From Gammaproteobacteria bacterium (GTDB taxonomy: Bacteria > Pseudomonadota > Gammaproteobacteria > SZUA-152): 50,738 nt of DNA. The position numbers were made by a program, and so were the translations under genes. The stretch covers positions 1-50,738 of the forward strand of contig JAKIUN010000022.1 of the NCBI GenBank assembly GCA_021647505.1. Reading direction: 5' to 3'. The notes under the pieces were generated by a model. That model made no database searches and was not told where the DNA came from. It saw only the letters and a program-made list of their open reading frames with translations. Shown here one piece after another: positions 42,548 to 50,738 of the stretch; within the stretch, counting starts at the first letter, position 1, and each line of letters begins with the position of its first letter.

Positions 42548-44002
42548 TCATACCGGCAGAGCGAAATAAAAGCAGGCGCCCTTGCTAACTTCCGATTCAG
42601 CCCAAATATGGCCCTCGTGCAGGGTGATGATGCGCTGTACCGTGGCCAGGCCGATGCCCGAGCCTTCGAATTCTCTGCTGCTGTGCAATCGCTGAAAGGT
42701 ACCGAACAGTTTGTCTTTGGCTAAGCGCATATCAAAACCTGCGCCGTTGTCTCTGACGCAATACAGGGTTTCACCGTTTTCTTCCTGGGCGAAAAACTCG
42801 ATCCTCGGCTGCGCCTTCTTGGCTGAATATTTCCAGGCATTACCGATCAGGTTTTCCAGCATCACGGAGAGCAGATGCTTATCACCATTGACCACCAGGC
42901 CTTCGCCGATGTGTATTTCGACGTTGTGCGTCGGGTACTGCTCCCGCAGGCGTTGGATGGTCGTGCGGGCCAGGTCACCCAGGTTGACGCGGCGTTTGTT
43001 CAGTTCGCTGCGCTGTATCCGTGACAGCTTCAGTAATGCCGCGATGAGTTGTTCCATACGCAGCGCACCCTTGTTGATGCGCTCAATATAGCCTTGAGCG
43101 GTTTCGTCCAGGGTCTGGCCGTAATCCTCACTCAGTGCCTGGCTGAATCCGTTGATGGCTCGCAGGGGTGCGCGCAGGTCGTGGGATATGGAATGGGAGA
43201 AGGCTTCCAGTTCCTTGTTGGCCTGTTGCAGGTCGAAGGTTTTCTTTTCGACCATTTTGCGCAAACGCGTCTCTTCGTTCTGCAAGGCGGTGTAGGAGTC
43301 GCGCAGGCGAACGATCATGTTCTGGAATTCGCGCGCCAGGGTGCCGATTTCATCATCGCGTTTCAGCAGCCAGGGATCCAGTGGGTTGTCGCGTGCGGCA
43401 CCCAACGAGGTGGCCGTGATGATATGAGTCAGATCAGTGATGGGTTTGAGGAAATGTTTGACGATCAGCAATACGGCGGTCAGCAATATCAGCAGAAACA
43501 GTGTTAGTACGAGAATGATGTCGAAAGCTGCGGCATCGCTGTAGAAAGAGGTGTCATCCAGATAGTAGGCTAGATGGGCATTGGCCAGATGTTTGTTGCC
43601 GATCTTGACCGGGTGAATAACTTCCTCAACCAGGCGGTTATGGTAGGTTTTTTGCCGGATCAGAGCGGCGTCTAGTTCCATGAAGGCAATATCGTGGCCG
43701 ATCTGCGAAAGATCGGTGTGGCTGATGATCTTTCCCGTTGGTGACGAAAGAAAGGCGTAGGCGTAGAAATCCGCCGGCATTACCGATTTTAGCCAGTTTT
43801 CCAGTAATTCATAATCGCGGGCGATCAGGCCATCAAGGCTACCGTTGGCGAGGGTGACCACCTGTCCTTTGACCTGTTGCTGGCGCTCATGGAGGAATTT
43901 TTTCTGGGCGTCTTCGAGCAGTAGATAGCCGAGGGTCAGCAGGGAAAAGGTCAACAGCAGGGTGATGCTCAGCGCGAGTCGGGTGAAGAGCCTGGATCGC
44001 AT
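42548..44002 (-). CDS. Membrane sensor histidine kinase
   Basis: 484 residues. A first membrane helix (about 9-29) is followed by a periplasmic sensory part (30-160), a second helix (DIILVLTLFLLILLTAVLLI), and a HAMP-like linker. The dimerisation box FSHSISHDLRAPL carries phospho-His274. The ATPase domain has N-box LENLIGNAWKYS, DNGAGFDM and GSGIGLATVQRI. There is no receiver domain. It starts one base after the stop of the PhnD-like gene, so the binding protein probably delivers the signal to this kinase. No response regulator gene is adjacent in the window. Confidence 0.9.
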   Translation of the reverse strand: MRSRLFTRLALSITLLLTFSLLTLGYLLLEDAQKKFLHERQQQVKGQVVTLANGSLDGLIARDYELLENWLKSVMPADFYAYAFLSSPTGKIISHTDLSQIGHDIAFMELDAALIRQKTYHNRLVEEVIHPVKIGNKHLANAHLAYYLDDTSFYSDAAAFDIILVLTLFLLILLTAVLLIVKHFLKPITDLTHIITATSLGAARDNPLDPWLLKRDDEIGTLAREFQNMIVRLRDSYTALQNEETRLRKMVEKKTFDLQQANKELEAFSHSISHDLRAPLRAINGFSQALSEDYGQTLDETAQGYIERINKGALRMEQLIAALLKLSRIQRSELNKRRVNLGDLARTTIQRLREQYPTHNVEIHIGEGLVVNGDKHLLSVMLENLIGNAWKYSAKKAQPRIEFFAQEENGETLYCVRDNGAGFDMRLAKDKLFGTFQRLHSSREFEGSGIGLATVQRIITLHEGHIWAESEVSKGACFYFALPV

Positions 44003-44003
44003 G

Positions 44004-44891
44004 TCAGTGTGTCAGTTTTGCCTGCCGCAGGAGATTCTCTGTCAGTTGTTCGATGGCGGGATCGTAGGGTATGAATTCCCGGATTCTCATGGTTTGCATG
44101 TCTTTCAGCACCTGTTGTCCAGCAGGGTGGTTTTTCATATGAATGACCGCCTGTGTGAATTTTTCGATGGTCTTTGTATCCAGGGAGGGGCGCGCAGCAA
44201 TTATATTTTCAGGGTAGGGGGCGCTGACGGCGAGAATTTTCAGTTCGCCCATGTCCATCTTTTTGTTCATCAGGTCGAAGTTGATGCCGCACATGGTGCC
44301 GGCGCTGGAGTCATTCAACAGCACGGCGTGGATGGAACTGGACAGATTTTTGGTGAAGTGTTCCTTTAATTCGACACCGGAGTCGATGCCTTGGGACATC
44401 AGGTAGGCTCGTGGCGCCAGATAACCGCCGGCGCCCATGGGGCTAACGTAGGCAATGCCCTGTCCCTTGAGTTGATCGATAGTTACGATGCCGCTGTCCT
44501 GGCGCACGAAGATTTCGCTGCGGCTGGTAACCTCATCGCGGACATTTTTCATTTGCAGGATACCGATGGCCTTTCCTTCCTGTTTGAGACGATAGAAGAC
44601 ATAGGAATTGATGTAGAAAAAATCCACTTCGCCCTTTTCCGCGGCGTCTTTCATTGTTTTGAAACCCCGCGGTACCACGAGGGAGACGGGCTGGGCCATC
44701 TGCACGGCGAGGTATTCGGCGAAGGGTTGCCAGCTTTTGTAGATGCGCGATGGTGGGGCGATGGACAGGATGCCGAGACGCAGTTCCGATGCCGATGAAT
44801 CCGCCGCCCGGACTGCAGGGGCTGAACCGATTGCAGCGCAGGCTACGGCAAATAATAGGGTTAAAAGCTGGTAACGGGTTGCATTAGCCAT
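44004..44891 (-). CDS. PhnD-like periplasmic substrate-binding protein
   Basis: 295 residues from the ATG at 44891. A signal peptide ends near AVRA. The two-lobed type 2 binding protein shows LRLGILSIAPPSRIYKSWQP, EYLAVQMAQPVSLVVPRGF, GEVDFFYINSYVFYRL and GIAYVSPMGAGGYLAPRAY, the pattern of phosphonate/phosphite-type (PhnD/PtxB) proteins. No ABC permease or ATPase lies nearby; instead it is fused as an operon to a histidine kinase. It is therefore more likely a ligand sensor than a transporter part. The ligand is unknown. Confidence 0.8.
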   Translation of the reverse strand: MANATRYQLLTLLFAVACAAIGSAPAVRAADSSASELRLGILSIAPPSRIYKSWQPFAEYLAVQMAQPVSLVVPRGFKTMKDAAEKGEVDFFYINSYVFYRLKQEGKAIGILQMKNVRDEVTSRSEIFVRQDSGIVTIDQLKGQGIAYVSPMGAGGYLAPRAYLMSQGIDSGVELKEHFTKNLSSSIHAVLLNDSSAGTMCGINFDLMNKKMDMGELKILAVSAPYPENIIAARPSLDTKTIEKFTQAVIHMKNHPAGQQVLKDMQTMRIREFIPYDPAIEQLTENLLRQAKLTH

Positions 44892-45030
44892 CTGGCTTTC
44901 CTTTGCCGGTGGGGACTCAAGTATAGCTCGGATATTCCATACATGTAGGCAAGATAACGTTCGTTGGCGGCATTCATTAGCTTGCGCAGGTCGCGAATTG
45001 CAAACAAATGGCGTATGCTTCGAAAACATG

Positions 45031-45153
45031 ATGGGGCTGCTGCGACTCGAATTTCCGAATGCCCTTTATCATGTGGTGTCGAGTGGAGATCGTCGAGGGG
45101 ATATCTATGAAAATGATGACGACCGAGAAAAATTCTTAGAAATCTTAGGAACG
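45031..45153 (+). pseudogene. N-terminal stub of a Y1 (REP-associated) transposase
   Basis: About 40 codons: MGLLRLEFPNALYHVVSSGD, then RRGDIYENDDDREKFLEIL, which is the conserved start of the TnpA-REP/Y1_Tnp family. The similarity stops exactly at the 24-bp palindrome at 45144. The catalytic HUH and Tyr regions are gone. The rest of the gap 44892-45288 holds no other gene. Confidence 0.75.
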
Positions 45154-45167
45154 TGCACGTTCCTAAG
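45144..45167. repeat. Perfect 24-bp palindrome
   Basis: The 12-base arms (CTTAGGAACGTG and its complement) abut without a loop. It sits at the break point of the Y1 transposase stub and may be the hairpin end of an element that truncated it, or a structure recognised by such transposases. Confidence 0.7.
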
Positions 45168-45288
45168 CGGAAGCACCCATTACAAATAACGGCGACTTTG
45201 GAAGTGTTGTACGGAGACACTTGAAAATCTTTGAAGCAGTCTTGTTGGCTTTGCTGCAACACATTAATTACAAAAAATAGCATATACG

Positions 45289-46554
45289 ATGTTCAGATAT
45301 ATTCACGCAGCAGACATCCATCTCGACAGCTCCCTGCACGGCCTGGAGCGCTATGAAGGCGCGCCTGTCGAGGAAATTCGCAACGCCACACGCCGTGCCT
45401 TCGATAAGCTGATTGATCTTGCAATTGATGAAAAGGTGGACTTTGTTCTGCTCGCCGGTGACCTTTATGATGGCGACTGGAAGGACTACAACACAGGCCT
45501 CTATTTCATGGGGTGTATGGATCGTCTTCAAGAGGCCAGTATCCGGGTCTTCATGGTGGCGGGAAACCATGACGCGGCTAGTCAGATTACCAAGCATCTA
45601 CGGCTAGCCGATAATGTCACGATGTTTTCTACTCGAATCCCAGAGAGAGTTGTTCTCGCTGACCTGAACGTGGCAATCGTTGGGCAGGGCTTCGCGACAC
45701 GGGCGGTAACAGATGATCTTTCGCAGTCCTACCCGCAAGGCGACCCTCAGCTATTCACGATAGGCCTGCTCCACACTTGTCTGGATGGAAAACCGGGTCA
45801 TGAACCCTATGCGCCGTGTTCAATTGATGGCCTGCGGTCAAAAGGTTATCAGTACTGGGCGCTGGGCCATGTTCATAAACGCGAAGAAGTAAGTCAGGAT
45901 CCGTGGATCATATTCCCAGGGAATATCCAGGGGAGGCATATCCGCGAGACGGGCCCTAAGGGCTGCACCTTGGTGACGGTCGATAATGGAGATATTGTAG
46001 AGGTAGAGCATCGCGCTCTCGATGTGATGCGCTGGGCGCTTTGTGAGCTTGACGTTACAGGTGCTGAAACCGTCGACAATATCTATTCGCTGGTGCGTGA
46101 GGAGCTACAAGTAGCACTCGATGGCGGCGATGGGCGTCCGGTCGCAGTACGTCTTCTCCTGCAAGGTTCGTGTTCGGCTCACAGAATGCTACATGCAGAC
46201 CAGGAACATTGGATCCAGGAGTACCGTGCACTTGCAAATAGTCTCGGTGGGGCGGGAATCTGGTTGGAAAAGGTTTCCATCAAGACAAATCCATCTGTCT
46301 CTGCCGATGAAGTTCTCGCGCGTGACGACGCACTGGGTGGTCTTCTGCGCGCCATCCGGGATATGGAGTTGGATGCGGACGCGTTGGAGAACCTTTCCAA
46401 CGAGGTATCTGCACTTCGACAGAAACTTCCTGTGGAGATTTTAAATGGCGAAGATCCTTATGATCCGGCAAATTTGGAACTGCTTAAAGATACCCTTGAG
46501 GATATCAAAGAACTACTGGTCAATCGTCTGCTGTCTACGGAGCAGGCCACGTGA
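45289..46554 (+). CDS. yhaO: YhaO-type metallophosphoesterase (SbcD-like nuclease)
   Basis: 421 residues. The phosphoesterase motifs run in order: FRYIHAADIHLDSSL (D-x-H), LLAGDLYDGDW (GD), VAGNHD (GNHD), LLHTCLDG (H) and ALGHVHKRE (GHxH). The C-terminal 200 residues form the capping and partner-binding part. The YhaO family pairs with YhaN as a bacterial Mre11/Rad50-like complex. The stop overlaps the GTG start of yhaN. The ATG at 45289 fits the family start. Confidence 0.9.
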   Translation: MFRYIHAADIHLDSSLHGLERYEGAPVEEIRNATRRAFDKLIDLAIDEKVDFVLLAGDLYDGDWKDYNTGLYFMGCMDRLQEASIRVFMVAGNHDAASQITKHLRLADNVTMFSTRIPERVVLADLNVAIVGQGFATRAVTDDLSQSYPQGDPQLFTIGLLHTCLDGKPGHEPYAPCSIDGLRSKGYQYWALGHVHKREEVSQDPWIIFPGNIQGRHIRETGPKGCTLVTVDNGDIVEVEHRALDVMRWALCELDVTGAETVDNIYSLVREELQVALDGGDGRPVAVRLLLQGSCSAHRMLHADQEHWIQEYRALANSLGGAGIWLEKVSIKTNPSVSADEVLARDDALGGLLRAIRDMELDADALENLSNEVSALRQKLPVEILNGEDPYDPANLELLKDTLEDIKELLVNRLLSTEQAT

Positions 46555-49500
46555 AGGTTCAGGAGCTGCATCTGGTTGCGTTTGGACCGTTTACGGACAA
46601 GATACTGGATTTTGGTCAGGATGCCGGTGGTCTCCACATTATTTACGGCCCGAATGAAGCAGGAAAAAGCTCTGCATTACGAGGATTTAAAGCGCTACTC
46701 TATGGCATTGGAGAGCGCACACTTGATAATTTTGTTCACGCCAATGACAAGCTTCGGGTCAGCGGCTGCCTGAAAGCAGCAGACGGGCGCGAAATAAAGT
46801 TTTTTCGCAGGAAGGGGCGGAAAAATACATTATTATCCCCTGACGGTGAAGTGCTTGACGAACAAGCACTGACACCCTTTCTTCAGGGCGTGTCACCTGA
46901 GCTGTTCAGGACGCTTTTCGGCATTGATCACCAGGCTCTGGTACAGGGTGGGCGGGAGATTCTTGAGCAGAAAGGTGAAGTAGGACAAGCGCTCTTTTCG
47001 GCCGCACTCGGTAGTCCCGCACTGCATGAAGTGCTCGCGCAGCTTGACGAAGAGGCAGATAGCCTTTTTCGGCCGCGAGGCTCAACGCAGTCAGTGAACG
47101 CCTCCTTGAAAGAATATGCTGAACTGAAAAAGAAGATTAAGGAAAAGTCTCTTTCCTCCAAGGTGTGGGATGAGCATCGCCGTGCTCTGGGACAAACAAC
47201 TAAAGAGTTAGCGAAAATTCAATCAGAACTTGCTGGCAACAGAGCTGAGATCAACCGTTTAAGACGCATTCAGCGCCTCTTGCCGAGGTTTGCTCGGCAA
47301 CGAAAATTGTTGCAGGAACTTGAATTCTTGCATGATATTGTGATTCTTCCTGATGATTTTGGAAAGCGCCATCAACAAGCATCCCGGGAGTTGGAGACTG
47401 CGCAGGTGATTTTGGCGAAAGCGTCCCCGCGCCTGAAGGGTTTTCAGACTAAGCTTGAGGACTTGTCTGTAAACCAGGACTTATTGGATCAAGGTGAAAA
47501 TATAGAAGACCTCCACGCGCGATTGGGTGGCCACCGTAAAGCGCTGCAAGATCACCCTCATATTGAAGTGGAACGGCAACAACTCCTGACAGATACGGAA
47601 TTTTTGCTTAAAGAAGTGAAGCCTGAATTCGAATTGACCGATGTCGAGAAATTGCGTCCGGTACTATCAAGACGGCAAGGTATTAGCGAACTGGGGACTA
47701 AAAATGCTGTACTTGTCGCACGGGTAGAGCAAACAGAATCGAGCCGACAGGAAGTAGAGGCTCGGCTGGAAGGCTCCCGAAAGGAGCGCGATGGCCTCCC
47801 AAAATCAGATTCTTCTGACGCATTAAAAAGAACCATCGCAGCTGCAAGGAAGCTCGGAGATATTGATGCCGCGATTCAATCCACTCACAGTGACCTTGTT
47901 GCATTACAGGCACAATGTGACGCCGATCACTCACGACTCACGCTATGGGATGGTGTGTTGGAAGACCTGCCGGGCTTGGGTGTGCCCAACCGTGAAAGTG
48001 TCAGTCGTTTCGAAAAAACCTATGACGAACTTGAGAAGCGTCTCCAACACCACCAGGACAAGCAGGCGGAATCCGTTGCTGCGTTGCAGGACACTTCACT
48101 ACGCCTTGACAAGATTCAGCGTATGGGAACCGTGCCGACAGAGACAGACCTTGTCGATGCGAGATCCAATCGTGACCGGGTCTGGAAATTGCTGCGCCGC
48201 CAGTGGATAGATGGCGAGGATGTATCAGAAGAGGCAAGTCATTTAGATGTCGAAGGAACGCTAGCGGATGTGTTCGAAGAGCGAGTCGCCAGTTCAGATG
48301 AGCTGTCAGACCGCCTGCGGCGTGAATCGGATCGTGTACATGAGACAGCAAACTTGCTTGCCAGACAGGAAACCGCACAACAGAAATTAGAGAATTTAGA
48401 GCAGAAGCTCGAAGCATGTGCTACTGAGAAGAGCCAGATTGATACCGAGTGGCAGACATTGTGGTCCACCTGTCAGGTTATACCACGTACTCCACGTGAA
48501 ATGCGGGCCTGGTTGGATGACTTGGATAGGCTCCGCGACAAGGTGGGGCAGTTGCATTCTCAGCGGCAAAAGTCCGATGAGCTGACGCAGATACGTAACA
48601 CCCATATTCAGCGACTCAATCAGCAACTGGACGCGCTTGGAAAGAAGGTCTCAAAATCGGAGTCACTTGAGGCCATGCTTCCGGAATGTGAAGCAGCCGC
48701 GCAACAGCTTGATGACATCAGGCAAAAGTACAAGTCTGTGGATAAGGAGATCAAGGATCTCGAAGCTGGTTTAGTGTCTTTGACCAATGACCATCGACTG
48801 GCTATGGAGGATCTCGATACATGGAAGATTCAGTGGCAAAAATTAATAGAGAACGTTGGCTTACAGGGTGATGCATCAGCAACTGAAGTGGTGAATTTCA
48901 TTGAAAAAGTCAGGGAGCTATTTGTCAAACAGAGTGAGGCGGAAAAACTACGGGTACGGATTAAATCCATTGACGATGATGCAGAGGCGTTTCGCAGTCA
49001 AGTGGCGGATATGATCTCAAACGTAGCCCCAGAACTTGAAGATCAACCTGCTGATGATGCCGTAGTACGTCTGAATTCACTATTATCGGATAACCGCTCA
49101 AGGCTGACGCAACGTCAGCAGATAGAAGAACAAATTCAACAGGTTCAGCAGGAAATACAGGATTCTGGGGTTACTATACAGACTATGACCGGGCGACTGG
49201 ATTCACTTTGTGTGGAAGCCAAGTGCAAAATTCATTCTGAGCTGGAAGAAGCCGACCGAAAATCGGCCCAGCATCTTGGCGTCAAGGCTGCTCTCGATTT
49301 GCTCAAGAAGGATATTCTGGATGACGGGGAGGGAGCAACTATCGCAGAACTGGAAGCGGAAGCAGCAGATACGCATTCGGACGTACTTCCAGTACAAATC
49401 GAGGAGTTGAGAAATAAAATTGATGATGAGCTTGAACCTAAACGTACTGAACTTGCAGAGACCAAGGGTCGTGAAGAAAAAGAGCTGGAACTTATGAATG

Positions 49501-50051
49501 GTAGTGACCATGCCGCTGCCTTGGCTGAGCAGGCACAAGCCATACTTGCCCGTATTCGTTCAGATGCGGAACATTACGTCCGCGTCAAACTCGCAGGCCG
49601 GATATTAAAAGACGAGATCGAATGTTACCGAAAAGAGAACCAGGGGCCGTTAGTCAAGCGTGCCAGCGAACACTTTTCCGCACTGACGCTCGGTTCGTTT
49701 GAAGGGCTTATGACAGACTTTAATGACAAGGATGAACCCATCCTCGCAGGCATCCGTTCAGACGGTGAGCGAGTGACAGTAGAAGGCATGAGCACAGGGA
49801 GTCGAGATCAGCTCTATCTAGCGTTACGTTTGGCCTCTCTTGAGAAGTATATGGAAAGTGCAGAACCCATGCCTTTCATCGTCGATGATGTGCTTGTGGA
49901 TTTCGATGATGAACGTTCAGAAGCGGCTTTGAATGCGCTTGCAATATTAGCTGAAAAAACACAGGTTATTTTATTTACTCATCATTCACAGGTTGTTGAT
50001 CAAGTGAAAAAATTGCAAGGATCGGCCCATGTGCAGGTGCATATGTTGTAA
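46551..50051 (+). CDS. yhaN: YhaN-type SMC-like AAA ATPase (SbcC/Rad50-like)
   Basis: 1166 residues from a GTG (GTGA overlap with yhaO). The N-terminus VQELHLVAFGPFTDKILDFG precedes Walker A GPNEAGKSS (33-41). A very long coiled coil spans about residues 180-1000, with no obvious CxxC zinc hook. The C-terminal lobe has the signature STGSRDQLYLALRLA, Walker B MPFIVDDVLVDFDDE and LFTHH. YhaN would bind DNA ends and drive the YhaO nuclease. Confidence 0.9.
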   Translation: MKVQELHLVAFGPFTDKILDFGQDAGGLHIIYGPNEAGKSSALRGFKALLYGIGERTLDNFVHANDKLRVSGCLKAADGREIKFFRRKGRKNTLLSPDGEVLDEQALTPFLQGVSPELFRTLFGIDHQALVQGGREILEQKGEVGQALFSAALGSPALHEVLAQLDEEADSLFRPRGSTQSVNASLKEYAELKKKIKEKSLSSKVWDEHRRALGQTTKELAKIQSELAGNRAEINRLRRIQRLLPRFARQRKLLQELEFLHDIVILPDDFGKRHQQASRELETAQVILAKASPRLKGFQTKLEDLSVNQDLLDQGENIEDLHARLGGHRKALQDHPHIEVERQQLLTDTEFLLKEVKPEFELTDVEKLRPVLSRRQGISELGTKNAVLVARVEQTESSRQEVEARLEGSRKERDGLPKSDSSDALKRTIAAARKLGDIDAAIQSTHSDLVALQAQCDADHSRLTLWDGVLEDLPGLGVPNRESVSRFEKTYDELEKRLQHHQDKQAESVAALQDTSLRLDKIQRMGTVPTETDLVDARSNRDRVWKLLRRQWIDGEDVSEEASHLDVEGTLADVFEERVASSDELSDRLRRESDRVHETANLLARQETAQQKLENLEQKLEACATEKSQIDTEWQTLWSTCQVIPRTPREMRAWLDDLDRLRDKVGQLHSQRQKSDELTQIRNTHIQRLNQQLDALGKKVSKSESLEAMLPECEAAAQQLDDIRQKYKSVDKEIKDLEAGLVSLTNDHRLAMEDLDTWKIQWQKLIENVGLQGDASATEVVNFIEKVRELFVKQSEAEKLRVRIKSIDDDAEAFRSQVADMISNVAPELEDQPADDAVVRLNSLLSDNRSRLTQRQQIEEQIQQVQQEIQDSGVTIQTMTGRLDSLCVEAKCKIHSELEEADRKSAQHLGVKAALDLLKKDILDDGEGATIAELEAEAADTHSDVLPVQIEELRNKIDDELEPKRTELAETKGREEKELELMNGSDHAAALAEQAQAILARIRSDAEHYVRVKLAGRILKDEIECYRKENQGPLVKRASEHFSALTLGSFEGLMTDFNDKDEPILAGIRSDGERVTVEGMSTGSRDQLYLALRLASLEKYMESAEPMPFIVDDVLVDFDDERSEAALNALAILAEKTQVILFTHHSQVVDQVKKLQGSAHVQVHML

Positions 50052-50158
50052 AAAAACGATATGGATCGATCTGCGTATTTTGTAGGAAATTATTTCGTGA
50101 AGATATTTATCCGGTTTATCTGGATTAGGGTTATTGGAATACATACAGGCAGGTTTTC

Positions 50159-50581
50159 ATGGATGAGCATAAAATCAAGATTATTGCTGATGACCGCGAA
50201 CGCAATAGCGGAGTGCTGTCTGCCTTGCGAAGCGACGGGTGTTGCGACCTAAAAATTCATCGTATGCCCGTTGGTGATTATCTGATAGATGAACGGGTAT
50301 TGGTTGAGCGTAAAACTCTCCCGGATCTGGTTGCCTCCATCAAAGATGGACGTCTATTTCGCCAGGCATTGCGATTGGTGGAAGCTGAGCCCTGGTGCGT
50401 TATCGTGTTGGAAGGTACGGTGAGTGATCTTACTGGCAGTGGCATGCGCCGCGAGGCGATTCAGGGTGCGTTGATTACTCTGACTCTGTATCTGGGGATT
50501 CCGCTGCTGCGCTCCATGGGGCCAGATGAGACTGCCCGGCTGTTGATTTATATAGTGCCAGCCCGAAAACCCATGAAATAA
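50159..50581 (+). pseudogene. ERCC4-family nuclease, C-terminus replaced by IS sequence
   Basis: The first 131 residues are native and include the XPF-type nuclease motifs: IIADDRERNSG, GDYLIDERVLVERKTLPDL (the ERK signature) and SIKDGRLFRQALRL. At base 50553 the sequence enters the inverted IS end, which adds VPARKPMK and a stop. The nuclease core is intact, but relatives usually carry a helix-hairpin-helix region further on, so that part is probably lost. It lies 107 bases after yhaN on the same strand. Activity is uncertain, so 'pseudogene' describes the truncation only. Confidence 0.75.
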
Positions 50582-50738
50582 GCCACGGTTTCGGGCAGGG
50601 CTAATTCACGTATAAATAACATGGATATTGTTGCGTGTTTGTGGATGATTTCTCCACCACCTGACAACATTGTGCAGATTTTACGAAATCCCGGCCAGCA
50701 CCAACCCTGCCGTACGACATTCATTTCAAAAAGGTTGC
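50553..50738 (-). mobile_element. IS end, inverted copy of 478-663
   Basis: The reverse complement of this segment matches 478-663 without gaps, with six differences in 186 bases. The window ends just before the transposase stop would appear. The element is oriented opposite to the left copy, its tip (TAGTGCCAGCCC) lying inside the ERCC4 gene. Confidence 0.85.

Overview
The window is a stretch of a gammaproteobacterial chromosome of moderately high G+C. The evidence is the order uvrC-pgsA-tRNA-Gly-tRNA-Cys-tRNA-Leu (the same as E. coli uvrC-pgsA-glyW-cysT-leuZ), a nadK-recN pair, and a polar-type flagellar cluster (flgA, flgM, flgN, cheV, cheR, flgB to flgL) with sigma-28 and sigma-54 type promoters. 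The c-type cytochrome/SCO block and the abundance of small palindromic repeats would fit a Chromatiales-like or sulfur-oxidising relative, but the genus cannot be named from this sequence.

Layout. 1-663: remains of two insertion sequences. The start of an ISL3-type transposase points out of the window and interrupts a second DDE transposase, of which only the C-terminus and the IS end remain. 700-3510: a terminator without its gene, tRNA-Ser(GGA), and motA and motB, now separated by a 165-bp MITE. 3568-6208: aroC, an MFS transporter and two small coupled ORFs, one apparently frameshifted. 6306-10487: a methyltransferase gene remnant, a cupredoxin-like periplasmic protein, a tri-haem cytochrome with an ethylbenzene-dehydrogenase-like haem domain, and an SCO copper chaperone. 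10488-11689: 1.2 kb of repeats including a second MITE. 11690-15233: an OmpA-type lipoprotein, then recN and nadK on the minus strand.

15427-21479 is an accessory island with partly AT-rich genes: a perfect operator-like palindrome, a small ribbon-helix-helix-like protein, a SAM methyltransferase, a three-Cys (DUF5131/Gp37-Gp68) protein, its partner TcmP, and a 955-residue PLD nuclease/SF2 helicase ending in an S24/LexA-like domain. It is inserted between nadK and the flagellar genes and is the best candidate here for an uncharacterised defence or nucleic-acid-modification system.

21535-37073 is the flagellar block: ycgR, flgN, flgM and flgA on the minus strand; cheV, cheR and flgBCDEFGHIJKL on the plus strand. 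These make the rod, hook, P- and L-rings and hook-filament junction, plus adaptation and anti-sigma control. 37155-44891 holds a lipoprotein of unknown role, a family-5-like uracil-DNA glycosylase, uvrC, pgsA, three tRNAs, and a histidine kinase paired with a PhnD-like binding protein. 45031-50738 holds a Y1 (REP-type) transposase stub, a YhaO/YhaN (SbcD/SbcC-like) pair and an ERCC4-family nuclease gene. That last gene is cut by an IS end lying in inverted orientation to the one at the left edge.

A theme of the window is the density of small inverted-repeat elements, several with clear target duplications or nested inside one another, in nearly every non-coding gap.
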